From contig JADIIX010000152.1 of NCBI GenBank assembly GCA_027604505.1, positions 1-47,707 of the forward strand: a stretch of 47,707 nucleotides of DNA, written 5' to 3'. The notes under the pieces were generated by a model. That model did no database searches and was not told the DNA's origin. It saw only the letters and a program-made list of their open reading frames with translations. Positions 1 to 10,545 of this stretch are shown piece after piece. The stretch comes from Gonapodya sp. JEL0774. Lineage: Eukaryota > Monoblepharomycota > Monoblepharidomycetes > Monoblepharidales > Gonapodyaceae. The translations under genes were made by a program, and so were the position numbers. How positions within the stretch are numbered: the stretch's first letter is position 1; every line of letters begins with the position of its first letter.

Positions 1-1238
1 GAGGGTCCGGACCGTGGATCCGGTGCGACAAGAATCGAAAAAACACCCACGATGCAGTTCACGGTGACACCTCGCCTGTTGCGTACACGCGCACACACAT
101 GCCCCAGCACGAGAAAAGAACAGAACCGACCCATTGCCCAAATCAGCCGTGCCCCGGTCAGTCACCGTCCAGTCCACTCAAATCCCACTCCGACTCCCGC
201 ACCCACTTCGCAAACATCATGCACAAAACCCTCGTCAAGTGCATCACCGCCGCCTTGCTTGTCGGGTAACTCGGCACCACGGTGCCCTCCTGGCCCAGCG
301 AGTTACCTTCTTCGACCATGACGCCGGCGAGGGAGGCGACGTTGATGACGCGGCTGGGGCTGGGGGGGAGTGTGGTGACCGGGGGAGTTGGAAAACGAGG
401 GCGCGCAAAGGGAAGAGGGCAGAGCTATGGGACGGTACATACTCTGCGTTGCCGTTGGAGGCCTTTTGGAGCATTGGGAGACAGGCGACAGAGAGGTAGT
501 AGATGCTGAAGGTTTGTTTTGCATTGTGGCGGGTGGTGGTTCAGTGTGCATCCTTGCACACGGGGCCACAGATGTAATTACGCACCATTTCACGTTCAGT
601 GCCAACAAGTCATCCTGACAGTGCAGAGACGGAACGATGAATGAGCGTTGTGGGGTCACGGTGGTTTGCCACCGGAGAAGGTCGTTACGTCACTCACCCA
701 CCCCTGCTTCTCGGGGAAGTTGTCCATCGGGGCACCCCACGTTATACCAGCGTTGTTCACTGACGGGCAGTTCCAAGGTGAGATGTGCCACGCGACCTCT
801 ATTCTGTCGAATCGAGTCGAGTCCGGAGACCGACCCCCGCCGCACTCACCCAAAACGTGCAACTTCCCCTCGGGTTCCCTCTCCGCCACAGCCTTTGCCA
901 GTGCATCGCAATCCGCCTTGTTCTTGAGCCCCATCGTGATCGGAATGCATTTCCCCCCTCCACCTCCTCGCCCGTACGCTGCGTTAATCTCCTCCGCCGC
1001 GGCCTCGATGACCGAGGCCTTGCGGGACGCGATGTACACCCGGGCACCGTTGCGGACGAGTGCCGCGGCGTACATTTTGCCGATACCAGTTCCTTAGGAG
1101 GGGGGGGGAGTGGAGAGAGTGGAGCTTGGAGAAACGAGAAACAACAACGACGACGAGCTCACCGCCTCCAGTGACCAGACAAACTTTTCCACTGACATCG
1201 AACAGAGATTTGACCTTGAGGTCTGCGGTGTTGGTCAT
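1..1238 (-). CDS. Short-chain dehydrogenase/reductase (SDR), 3' end beyond window
   Basis: NAD(P)-dependent oxidoreductase of the classical SDR fold. Exons on the minus strand: 1238-1163, 1092-850, 759-698, 614-586, 505-443, 359-207 and 75 to the window edge. The spliced protein shows the cofactor loop TGGGTGIG at residues 23-30, NNAG at 108-111, the catalytic serine in NVASLAG (about 167) and the catalytic YPTSK at 189-193, followed by KRGVTVNCI, the usual strand after the active site. The ATG at 1238 was chosen because SLFDVSGKV follows shortly, as in relatives; the frame extends upstream only without an ATG. It resembles fungal proteins annotated as RhlG-like 3-oxoacyl-ACP reductases, but the substrate cannot be read from sequence. 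The C-terminal part (roughly 50 residues or more) lies outside the window. It is divergent from the hydroxyacyl-CoA dehydrogenase at 1376. Confidence 0.88.
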
Positions 1239-1375
1239 GGTTGCTCTTCGGAATCGGGTAATGGACGAGGCGAGCCGACGTATGCTGACTTCACCATTCC
1301 CACAGCCAGACTTGGAATTATCCAGCAATCATCCCATCGAACGACTCCGCATCATCAAGCGTGATAAATACATCG
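1239..1375. promoter_or_regulatory. Compact bidirectional promoter between SDR and hydroxyacyl-CoA dehydrogenase genes
   Basis: Only 137 bp separate the two divergent start codons (1238 minus, 1376 plus), so both promoters and both 5' leaders must lie here or overlap the coding regions. I see no convincing TATA box. Confidence 0.5.
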
Positions 1376-2831
1376 ATGCAAAGACTACAAAGAGGAGTCC
1401 AAGCCAATTTCCGAATAACCGCCACCTCGAAATCGCGAGTTCCCTACCACCGATGCCTTTCCACCACTCATCCTGTACCCATGAAGGCCGCTCACCCATC
1501 TGCCGAGGCGCTGAACGTGAAAACCATTGCAGTTTATGGCTCAGGTAGCAGGTAGCGCCCTCGCTGCACTTTTGTAGGAACGACAAGTGACGGCGTTCGT
1601 CGGCCCTCCACCTGTATGTACGTACATACTCACACAGGTCTCATGGGAAGCGGTATCGTCCAAGCGGCGGCTTCTTCGGGATTTAAAGTGGTCATGTGCG
1701 ATGTTTCGGACGCTGCATTGGTGAACGGGCACAACTCCATCGCGGCTTCGCTCAAGAGGTTGGCCAGGCGGGCACATCCGACAGACGAGCCCTCGCAGAA
1801 TGAGTATGTCGCCTCGGCAATGTCGAATATCCAGAGCACGACCGATCCTCTTCTTGCCGTGGAGAGTGCGGACCTCGTGGTGGAAGCTGTCGTGGAAAAC
1901 CTGCGAGTGAAACAGGACCTGTTCCAAGCGCTCGACACCGTGGCAAAGGAGTCCAGTATCTTTACATCCAACACGTCGAGTTTGTTGATCTCGGAGATCG
2001 CCGCGATGCTTCCCAAAGCCAGGAGGGAGAGGTTCGCGGGTTGGCATTTTTTCAACCCGGTCGCGCAAATGAAACTCGTCGAGGTGAGATATATCCTGTT
2101 TGCGGCTGGGAGATGACACTTTAGTGGGCAACATTGGCGGAACTGATCTTTTGTCGACAAGGTCTCCCGTACAGCGGACACGTCATCCGCTGTGATCGAG
2201 TCTATCCTCGCCGTCACAAGGGCCATGGGCAAAACTCCTGTTGCTTGCAAGGATACGCCTGGGTGGGCTGCTCCCAACTTTGTTGGGCCGAGTGCGCTGG
2301 TGCTCTAAGTCGTTGCTTTTCCGTTGCACAGATTCGTGGTGAATCGATTGTTGGTTCCATTCTTGATGGAGGCTATCCGACTCGTTGAAAGAGGGGACGC
2401 TGATATCTTGGATGTAGATGTGGCCATGCAATTGGGTGCCGGGGTGAGTCTCGGTGCTCGACTTGCTTATGGAGCGTTCTAAATTGCTTTCTTCATTTCA
2501 GCATCCCATGGGACCTTTGACATTGGCAGACTACATTGGCTTAGATACTCTGAAATTCATTGTTGATGGTACTCTTGCGTGCTTTGTTGTGGTGACAGTT
2601 CGAGAGACTCAAGAATGTTTCGTCATCACTCAAGGGTGGCACAAAACCTCCCTTAAGGATGCATCCGCCTCTTCAACTTCTTTAGAATCGCTCTCACGGC
2701 CTTCTTTGCTTCTAAACGCGATGATTGAAAAGGGTTGGCTCGGCCGAAAAGGTGGTGTGGGGTTCTATCGGTATCACGGCGGAGGGGAGGCAAAGCCGAA
2801 TTGGGAGCTAGAGGAATTCATTCGGAGATGA
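1376..2831 (+). CDS. 3-hydroxyacyl-CoA (3-hydroxybutyryl-CoA) dehydrogenase, probably mitochondrial
   Basis: Oxidises 3-hydroxyacyl-CoA to 3-ketoacyl-CoA with NAD+, a beta-oxidation or butyrate-pathway step. Exons 1376-1544, 1638-2083, 2162-2262, 2332-2443, 2502-2568 and 2635-2831 give 363 residues. The N-terminus ([14 protein letters not shown], then a run rich in Arg/Ser/Thr to about residue 35) looks like a mitochondrial presequence. The NAD loop YGSGLMGSG sits at 54-62 across the first splice junction, and HFFNPV carries the catalytic histidine. The C-terminal domain contains [19 protein letters not shown] and the [12 protein letters not shown] ending typical of the family. The last intron (2569-2634) is a multiple of three and open, so an unspliced reading would insert 22 foreign residues before WHKTS. 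It is divergent from an SDR gene, which may act in the same lipid pathway (inference). Confidence 0.93.
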
Positions 2832-3151
2832 GAATTCAAGATTTGTGCGCTTTTTGTCCTGGGGCTATAACTGGTTACGTAATGCAAAGTCTAAGTTGAG
2901 GAATACACGGATTTTACGAGCATTAGTAACACAAGCGACGCATTCTTCCTTGCTAGAGATTTAATTTTTGTATGCATTTTCGTATGGACGTCGTTTTACA
3001 ATATGCGCGTACAAACAGAAATGAGTTCGGGGGAACGACTGAACCCCAGTTACTTGTGTGTCAGAGTGATTGAGACCGAATCTTTCACCCATCCTCGCGA
3101 CCGGGACTTTCTCCCTGTGCGCTGGAGCAACATTCAGTGCACGTTTCAGAA
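2832..3151. other. Intergenic region: 3' flank of dehydrogenase and calcineurin promoter
   Basis: 320 bp between two same-strand genes. It begins with AT-rich sequence after the dehydrogenase stop and should hold its poly(A) site and the calcineurin promoter. No further gene or repeat was recognised. Confidence 0.5.
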
Positions 3152-6100
3152 ATGTCTCAACGGTACCCTGTGGCAGTCGCGCCCCCTAACCCTTCCTCGA
3201 GCGCACCCGAAATCAAACACATCCCGCCGTCGGTTATCGGTTCCCGAGAATCACTGAATGGTGACACGTGGGGTGGTAATGCTGGAAAGGGAAACGGCGG
3301 TGCTCCGGGAACCGGAATGGAAAGAGGAAGCGTGGGTGGAGGGGCTGCAGGGGCTTCACCGCCCGGTATTCGTCACAGCGTGGCGGCGAACGTAATAGCC
3401 AAGATTAATGACGCGGGAAAGACCAAGATTGACCATCAAGATTTGTCCGTCGTCGCTATGCCTGGCACTGGCGAAAAGGTTTCGACGAGAGAGCGCGTTG
3501 TGAAAGGTGAGTAGTTTCGGGTGAACCCCCAACTGGTCATTCATGGGATTGAGACGCTGGAATTCGGACGGTCAAGCAATCTGATGTTGTGTCAACCGGG
3601 CAGAGATTGGTTTGTTTTGTGGAGTGCCACCCTTGGTTTGCCGTCATGCTGCCAGCAATGATGTTGGGTTCCAAATCAGAATCAATTAGGAGCATCACAT
3701 TAACGGAGTTCTCCTTATGTCGCTTTCTCGCTATTTGTGCACGGATTCAGGAATGATTTCGATAATGTGCAGTCGAAGGCTTCTGCAGTGTTTGCGGACA
3801 TCCAAGAAGTGTTCTCACACGTTCATTGAAAGTGCGAGGCACTGCCTATGCAATTAAATTTGCCCTGTGTCGAGCGAGTCATGTCTGCATCGTGTGAAGC
3901 CCGCACTTACCCGTGTCCTGTCATACCGTTCATTCAGATGTTCCACCTCCAGCCACCTTGATCCCCACGGACGCTCAGTTCTGGTCTAAAAAGGACCCCA
4001 ATAAACCCGATTCTGACTTTCTGAAACAACATTTCTATCGAGAAGGGCGTCTTTCTGAGGACCAAGCAATGTGGATCCTCCAGAAAGGAACGGAGATGTT
4101 GCGAAGGGAACAGAACGTGCTGGATGTCGAAGCTCCCATAACAGGTGGGCACACAAAGCGAGCGAGAGAATACTCATATCGGAGTTGGAAGTCCCTTGGT
4201 AGGAGGAGCTGGTTGTACCGCATTACTGCGTTCTATTTTGGACGTCGTCCAGACATCATTCAGGTGGAAACGGAGGCTGACCGTTGCTCTGAAGCATTAC
4301 ATGATCAAGCCATCTTTGAAAGAGTTGGAGCCTTCTCATTGAGACTGGCTACCCAACACGGTCAAACGTTGGCAGTGGAGTTTGGAACACTCGAAACTAC
4401 CACCAGATCTACGGGAGATCTAACTTTCGCCTCATCCTAGTATGCGGTGATGTACACGGCCAATACTACGACCTCATGAAGCTGCTCGAGGTAGGAGGAA
4501 ACCCCGCCACCACAAGGTACCTGTTCTTGGGGGACTACGTGGACCGGGGATACTTCAGCATTGAGGTGGGAATTGGCAACTCAAATTATGTGGTCTCCAC
4601 CCTGACTTTTGGACTTGAATCTGCGCTGACCGCCACCCACCACGTGCAGTGCTATCTGTACCTCCTCACTCTCAAAATTTGGTATCCTAACACCATGGCC
4701 ATGCTGCGGGGTAATCACGAGTGTCGTCACCTCACGGACTACTTCACATTTAAGATAGAGTGTAAGTTTTCCCTCCTGGCCCCGGTCATAATGCCCTTGT
4801 GGAAACGGACACGCCATGGTTTCGCATTTACTACGTGATTGTCACATTACAGGCAAGCACAAGTACTCTGAGCGAGTCTATGAAGCGTGCCTTGAATCGT
4901 TTTGCGCCCTCCCCCTCGCCGCCATTCTCAACAAGCAATTCCTTTGTATCCATGGTGGACTTAGTCCTGAGATGACCAGTGTGCAGGACATTAGAAATGT
5001 GAGTTTTCAAAGTAACGCACAGATTTCCACCTGAAAACAGCTGTGTCTTCAACGTGTTGTGGGCAATCCCTATGATCAACTCCAATTTTGTTTCGTGTGC
5101 GAATCCCAGCTCAACCGTTTTCGTGAACCTCCCACTCATGGGCTTATGTGTGACCTTCTGTGGGCGGATCCCATCGAGGACTTTGGTCAAGAAAAGAACG
5201 CCGACTTTTACTCTCATAATCACGTGCGCGGCTGTTCTTATTTTTTCTCGTAAGTGAATCTCTTATGAGACGTGGTGTTATTCACGTGAACATCCACCAT
5301 CTCGTACATCACATAAACGTTCTCATTTAGTTACAACGCCGCTTGCACCTTTCTCGAGAACAATAACCTTCTCTCCCTCATTCGTGCACACGAGGCACAA
5401 GATGCAGGTTATCGGATGTACCGGAAGACTAAGACCACTGGGTTCCCTTCAGTCATCACAATTTTTTCGGCTCCCAATTATCTCGACGTGTACAACAACA
5501 AAGGTGAATTGAGGAGTATCATGCTGTACCCTTTTTGAACAATTGCAGATTCTTTTCGGATGAATTTCGTTCCTATCATATCCTCGTGGCAGCCGCTGTT
5601 CTCAAGTACGAGAACAATGTCATGAATATTCGACAGTTCAATTGGTAAGATCAGTGACATTTCTTGTTCAAACCAGATGCTCTTGTATCTTGAATGATTG
5701 GATTTGTTCATCACCAGTACTCCCCACCCATACTGGCTTCCAAATTTCATGGACGTTTTCACCTGGTCGCTTCCTTTCGTCGGGGAGAAGATCACCGACA
5801 TGTTACTCGGCATACTGAACATCTGCACGAAAGAGGAACTAGAGTCAGACGAGCCTTTGGAGGAGAAAACCAGCAGCGCACCTAAACGTAAGCTTCACTC
5901 GACGTGATTTTTTGCGCGTCTTCCGTTCCTTATGTTCTTGTCACATGTCATGATCTTCAGCTGACGCCGAGCAACGGAGAATCATCATTAAGAACAAAGT
6001 TCTTGCCGTTGGACGGATGGCAAGAGCTTTCAACACTCTCCGCGAGGAATCTGAAAATATTGCAGAGCTCAAGGCAGTAATGGGAGTGTCGGCTCTGCCC

Positions 6101-6712
6101 GCTGGAACCTTGGCGTTAGGAGCAGAGGGAATCAAGAAGGGTCTGTTTCCCCAATTATTCAAACATCATTTTGCCGTTGACCCATGGCGCTAACCGCGTT
6201 GATATTTGTCAGCTATCCAAACTTTCGAGGAAGCGAAGGACGCTGACCAGGACAACGAACGTTTACCACCTATGGGTGGGAATGAGCACTCAACTGGCTC
6301 GCTGGGTCGCAAGCAAGCGAAGGATGCGGCTCGCCGTAGCTCCGGAGCTTACTCGGATAGTGGATCTCCTCCCCCGAAATCACCATCCCCTGCCTCGGGA
6401 GCCTCCACCTCTGTCCCAGCATCACCTGTCTCAGTAATGTCCGCATCCTCGGGAGCGACACGACGGAGTGCGGAACCCACGGCCGGAATGTTGCCAAAGA
6501 GAGTATCGGAGGACGGAGTACCTGGAATTGCAGCGCCGCTGCCGCGTTTTGCCGGCCCAGACTCTCAGGGTGCTTACGCGAAAGAATCACGTAGTAGTGA
6601 CCCCTATAGCAGGGGGGGCGAGAGTGCACCTGTTCCTCCTCCTAGACGGACAATCGCAGACGTTTTGACAGGGGTTAAGGATGGGAAGAGCGCTCGAAAC
6701 GGCAAGAGGTAG
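3152..6712 (+). CDS. CNA1: Calcineurin A: Ca2+/calmodulin-dependent protein phosphatase 2B catalytic subunit
   Basis: Ser/Thr phosphatase activated by Ca2+-calmodulin with calcineurin B. Exons 3152-3506, 3938-4144, 4441-4565, 4650-4761, 4853-4998, 5110-5249, 5331-5503, 5593-5644, 5718-5887, 5961-6140 and 6213-6712 encode 719 residues. All PPP metal motifs are present: GDVHGQY, GDYVDRG, RGNHE and CIHGG, followed by [11 protein letters not shown]. The calcineurin-B helix region ([17 protein letters not shown]) precedes a calmodulin-binding segment ([20 protein letters not shown]) and an autoinhibitory-type region ([23 protein letters not shown]). Compared with animal enzymes it has a Gly-rich N-terminal extension of about 110 residues and a Ser/Pro-rich C-terminal tail of about 150 residues. 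The first two introns (431 and 296 nt) are long for this window. Its stop lies 118 bp from the converging end of a cation ATPase gene. Confidence 0.97.
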
Positions 6713-6830
6713 AAGTACTTTGGACTGACATGATGCTATTGTTTGCTATATTAACAGTAATAGGAAAATTCAATCAATTTGTGATGCAGAAGGCAATTGC
6801 ACCATGCGAGTGTGTGTCAATTCTAAACAT

Positions 6831-9800
6831 TCATGTCCGTTTCAGCAAAGGGAACTCATCCATGGAAAGTCTGTCCTCTTCATCATGGGACTCGGTTCGA
6901 GTGTTTTGTGGTTTCATCCAAACGCCCGCGAATTTCAAAAGCTCCCCAGGCAATAAAATAATCGCAACAGACGCTAACCATAGGAGCCCGATTGAATCCC
7001 AAGCTAGTGCTGGGAGTCCCAGTACATCGTTCAAACCTGGGATGAAGGTGACGGCGATTCCAGTTCCAAACGCCGCGAGCGCCCACAAGATAAATGCCAC
7101 ATTCGAGAAGAACCCGTGGTGAAACAGAGGCGTATTTCGTGTGCGGAGCTCAAGACCCAGCACGACGTGTCCGATCAGCCAAGCCATGAAGGCAAGCGAC
7201 ATTGGGATCCGCGAGTCAGCGGACGGGTCGGATGGAAGAAGGTAGAAATGCCCCACGAAGAAGGCACCAGCCACCACGACAAACAACGATATGCCAGAGA
7301 AAAATATGGCGAGGAGCGTTGACCTGCCGAACACCTCCTCCGCGGACTTGGAAGGTCGGCGATCCATGATTCTGCCTTCAGCCTTTTCAAGGGTGTATGT
7401 AGCAGAAGCTCCTGTCACACACAAATGGGGACGACAAATGAGTCTACATCATAACGCAAAACGCACCACAAATTCACGCACCCAGGTCCATGAACATTTC
7501 GAGTACAATTACGTGCACGGGATTCAAAGGGAGGGCCCCAAACGCTGCGAGGGAAACAACAAATAGGGAAACGAGCTTCATAGCAAGAGAAGGTTACGAG
7601 GAAGGGTTGTTGATTTAAGTGTGTCCAGAGACAAACTTGTGGTCGGCATGTACTCACCGCAAGCTTGCATGCCAAGTAGAACACAATCGTCTTCCTCACA
7701 TTGTCGTGCATTCTACGACCTTCACGAATACATTCAATGAGGCCCGAAATGCCGCCCTCGGGCGAAAGGAGAACGAGTGATGCGGAGTCCATGGCAACGT
7801 CCTGAACCATGACGCCATTGCCATGGTGACCACGGAGGGGAACGATTGGACAGTTGACGTTCCGTTGGTCCGAGGTAAACATGTTGGACTGAAGGGCACT
7901 CACAGTTCTGTTCATCGCTCCACCGACAGCGATACCAACGTCGGCTTTCGCGAGTGCGGGTCCGTCATTGGCGCCGTCTCCAATCATGGCCACCACATGC
8001 CCATCCTTTTGCAGCGCCTCCACAAACTTGAGTTTATCCACTGGCGTCATCCGGGACAGAACCCGAAGTCCCGTCGACTCAGCATCGGTCTTGTCCATGA
8101 GCGGTTTCATTTCGATCCCGGATACTGAGGTTCCTTGTGTTGCGGGACCGAGCAGGATTCCCACGTCCTTGGCTACCGCCACTGCCGTAGCCTCCGAATC
8201 ACCCGTTACCATCACGATGTGAATGCCCGCATTCTGAAGTTGTCGAACGGTCTCGGCAGAGGATGGGTGGATGGGATCGTGGAAAGCGAGAGCACCCACG
8301 AACGAAAAGTCCTCCGAGTCGAGAATATCAACCCCCGCTCCCATCGATACAGATTCAGCCAATCGAATCGCAAACGCGATCAAGCGATCCGTTCCGGACT
8401 TCTCAGCTAGCTGATTCGGGAGCACATGTCTATCGATGGGAGCGTGGTGGGCTGCACCGGTCATGACCTTGACCATTGACTCCTCCAAGGTAGCACTTGA
8501 GGACACCAGAGCAGACGAGCACCGCGCAATGACTTTCTCGGGAGCGCCCTTGAGGACGACCACACGCCTGGCATTGGGGGAGGACTCTGCAGGGGCTGAT
8601 GACCTGGATCGGCCAGATATCTTTGTGGTGGGATCAAAGGACACTTCCCCGTCCGTGTGAGGGAACGAAGTGATAATGCGTTCCATTGTTGTAATGGGTA
8701 CGGCTGTTTGACCAACCTCACCCTTCAAAAAGTCCAACACCGCGCTATCAAAGTAGTCCAGCTCCGACGCACCCGCAGGCTCCTTCATGTCCTCGATGCC
8801 AGTGGAGAGCACCCAAGCAGACAAGAGGGGAGCCATGATGTCGAGGGTCGCGCCACCCGACGCATGAACGGGAGGACTTCGCAGCTCGGTGGACACTGCC
8901 TTGAGACCGATACCCCTCAAAGAAGGGTCATACGATTCCACGACAATGGCGCCCCGCAGAACCATGCCTGTGCCTCTCGTCAAGGTTCCCGTCTTGTCAG
9001 TGCACAGAATGTTGATGGACCCCATTGCATCCGCAGCCTTGAGTTTCCTCACGAGCATACCCCCAGCGGCGAGCCGTCTGGCACCCACGGCCAGTACGGC
9101 TTTGATGATGAGAGGTAGCTCCTCGGGAATGGTTGCGAACGCGAGGGACATGGCGGTGAGGAGCGCAATGTGCCAGGGGCGTCCGACATACATGACGAGC
9201 AGGAAGACCGCAAAGGAGACGAGGATGGCGAGATAGGTGAGAGATAAGGCGGCGGCTTTGAGGAGTTTCTGGATGGGTGTTTTGCCCTCTTTCGCGTGTT
9301 TGCGGGAAAGGGAGCGGAATCGGGCGTATTGGGTTGAGAGGCCGATGGCGGTGGCGACAAATGTGCCTAGTTGGAGAGGGAGGACGAGACGACGTTTTTA
9401 CGGTTGGATTAGATTGAGACGCCCTAAGTTCGGCACGTACACATGGAATTAGTCTGATATGTGCGGGGCAAACAGCTCACCTCGGCCTGAAGTAACGTTC
9501 GTCATCGCATATGCCCTGGTTGTGGTGAGATCCGATTGCTTCGGAGAGGAGGAGGGGGAAAAGGGGGCGGAGGAGGAGGAGGAGTTGGGAAGGGCAGCCT
9601 TAGAGACCGGCACGGCCTCGCCCGACAGCATGCTCTCGTCAATGCTGAGTCCAACAGCCTCCACGATGAGGGCATCACAAGGGACTTTTTGGCCTCGAGA
9701 CAGAAAAAAAACGTCGCCTGATACGCCAAGAATGTGGTGGATGGGGTTGGGAGGGAGACTTGAGTACAAGTTCGGGACGGAATGATGCATTGGTGCCCAG

Positions 9801-10328
9801 GGTACCAACCGGGGACCAGGAACTCGGAATTCAGCACAGTAGGCTGCCCGTCACGTAGTACGCGAACATTGTAGGATATAGAACCTTGCAATCGATCCAG
9901 AGAGGTTTTGGCTGTGTACTCGGTGTGCACCTCGACGCCAACGACGAGGAAAATGGTGATGAAGATGGTGACTATATAGGCAACCGAGTGTCAATATCAC
10001 AGTTAATCCGCCGATTGTGAATGGAGAAAGACCATTTCCTCCAAGCTCTCCCTTACCGGTATCCAGTAGGTCTCCCCAAATGGAATACAGGACGCCCACC
10101 GCAAAGAGCAGGAGTATCTGCGGCTCGCGAATCTCTTCCCAAGCAACAGAAACAAAACTCCTAGAGACTTTGGGATCATCGAGCTGATTTCGACCTGAAT
10201 CGAGACGCAATCGGGTTTTGCCAATGACGTGTGCGTAAGAAGGACGGAACGCAGCACTCACCGCACGAGTCCCGGAGTCTGTCCGCTTCCAAGGAAGAAA
10301 GACCCGAAGTCTTTACGACCGCGTCCAT
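6831..10328 (-). CDS. P-type cation-transporting ATPase, P2-like
   Basis: ATP-driven cation pump. Exons (minus): 10328-10262, 10194-10057, 9971-9810, 9717-9481, 9366-7904, 7801-7658, 7575-7482 and 7411-6831, giving 961 residues. The N-terminal cation-ATPase domain reads GLSSLEADRLRDSCGRNQLD. The actuator loop has SGEA in place of the common TGES and is followed by a Ser-rich insert. M4 carries PEELP, the phosphorylation motif DKTGT is near residue 324, the nucleotide domain has VLKGAPEK, and the hinge is MIGDGANDGPAL. The M6 region reads LEMFMDLG where SERCA and PMR1 have an Asn. PEEL plus an LE-x3-D pattern recalls bacterial P2-like ATPases more than SERCA or PMR1 (from memory of the families), so the ion is uncertain; Ca2+ is a guess. 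It converges on calcineurin A. Confidence 0.92.
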
Positions 10329-10545
10329 GTAAAAATTAAGACGAATTTCAGCGGCAGCGTTGGCAGGGTTTATTTTGGGAAAGAAGGTTTTGGCCCTCTG
10401 GTGCGTATGTGTGGCACCTCCCTGTGTGATCTCCCCTCAGATTGTCCTCCGGTGTTCAGCACAAGGTGGGTTCAACGCTGCCGCTCCTCCCAACCAAAAA
10501 CTGAACACACAAAACGAAAAGAACGCTGTTTTCTGAAGAAACTCA
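10329..10545. promoter_or_regulatory. Shared upstream region of ATPase (minus) and MFS transporter (plus)
   Basis: 217 bp between divergent start codons at 10328 and 10546. It must contain both promoters. No clear TATA element was seen. Confidence 0.45.

Noticed and set aside
2569-2634. Reading the last dehydrogenase intron as coding, or as a 30-nt intron
   Set aside because: The frame is open, but the 66-nt GT-AG intron restores DGWH directly, as in the family; a 30-nt intron would be too short and leaves extra residues.
7415-9193. Single 592-codon frame through the P-type ATPase
   Set aside because: It runs through two GT-AG introns (7802-7903 and 7576-7657) and leaves the conserved sequence; splicing restores family motifs on both sides.
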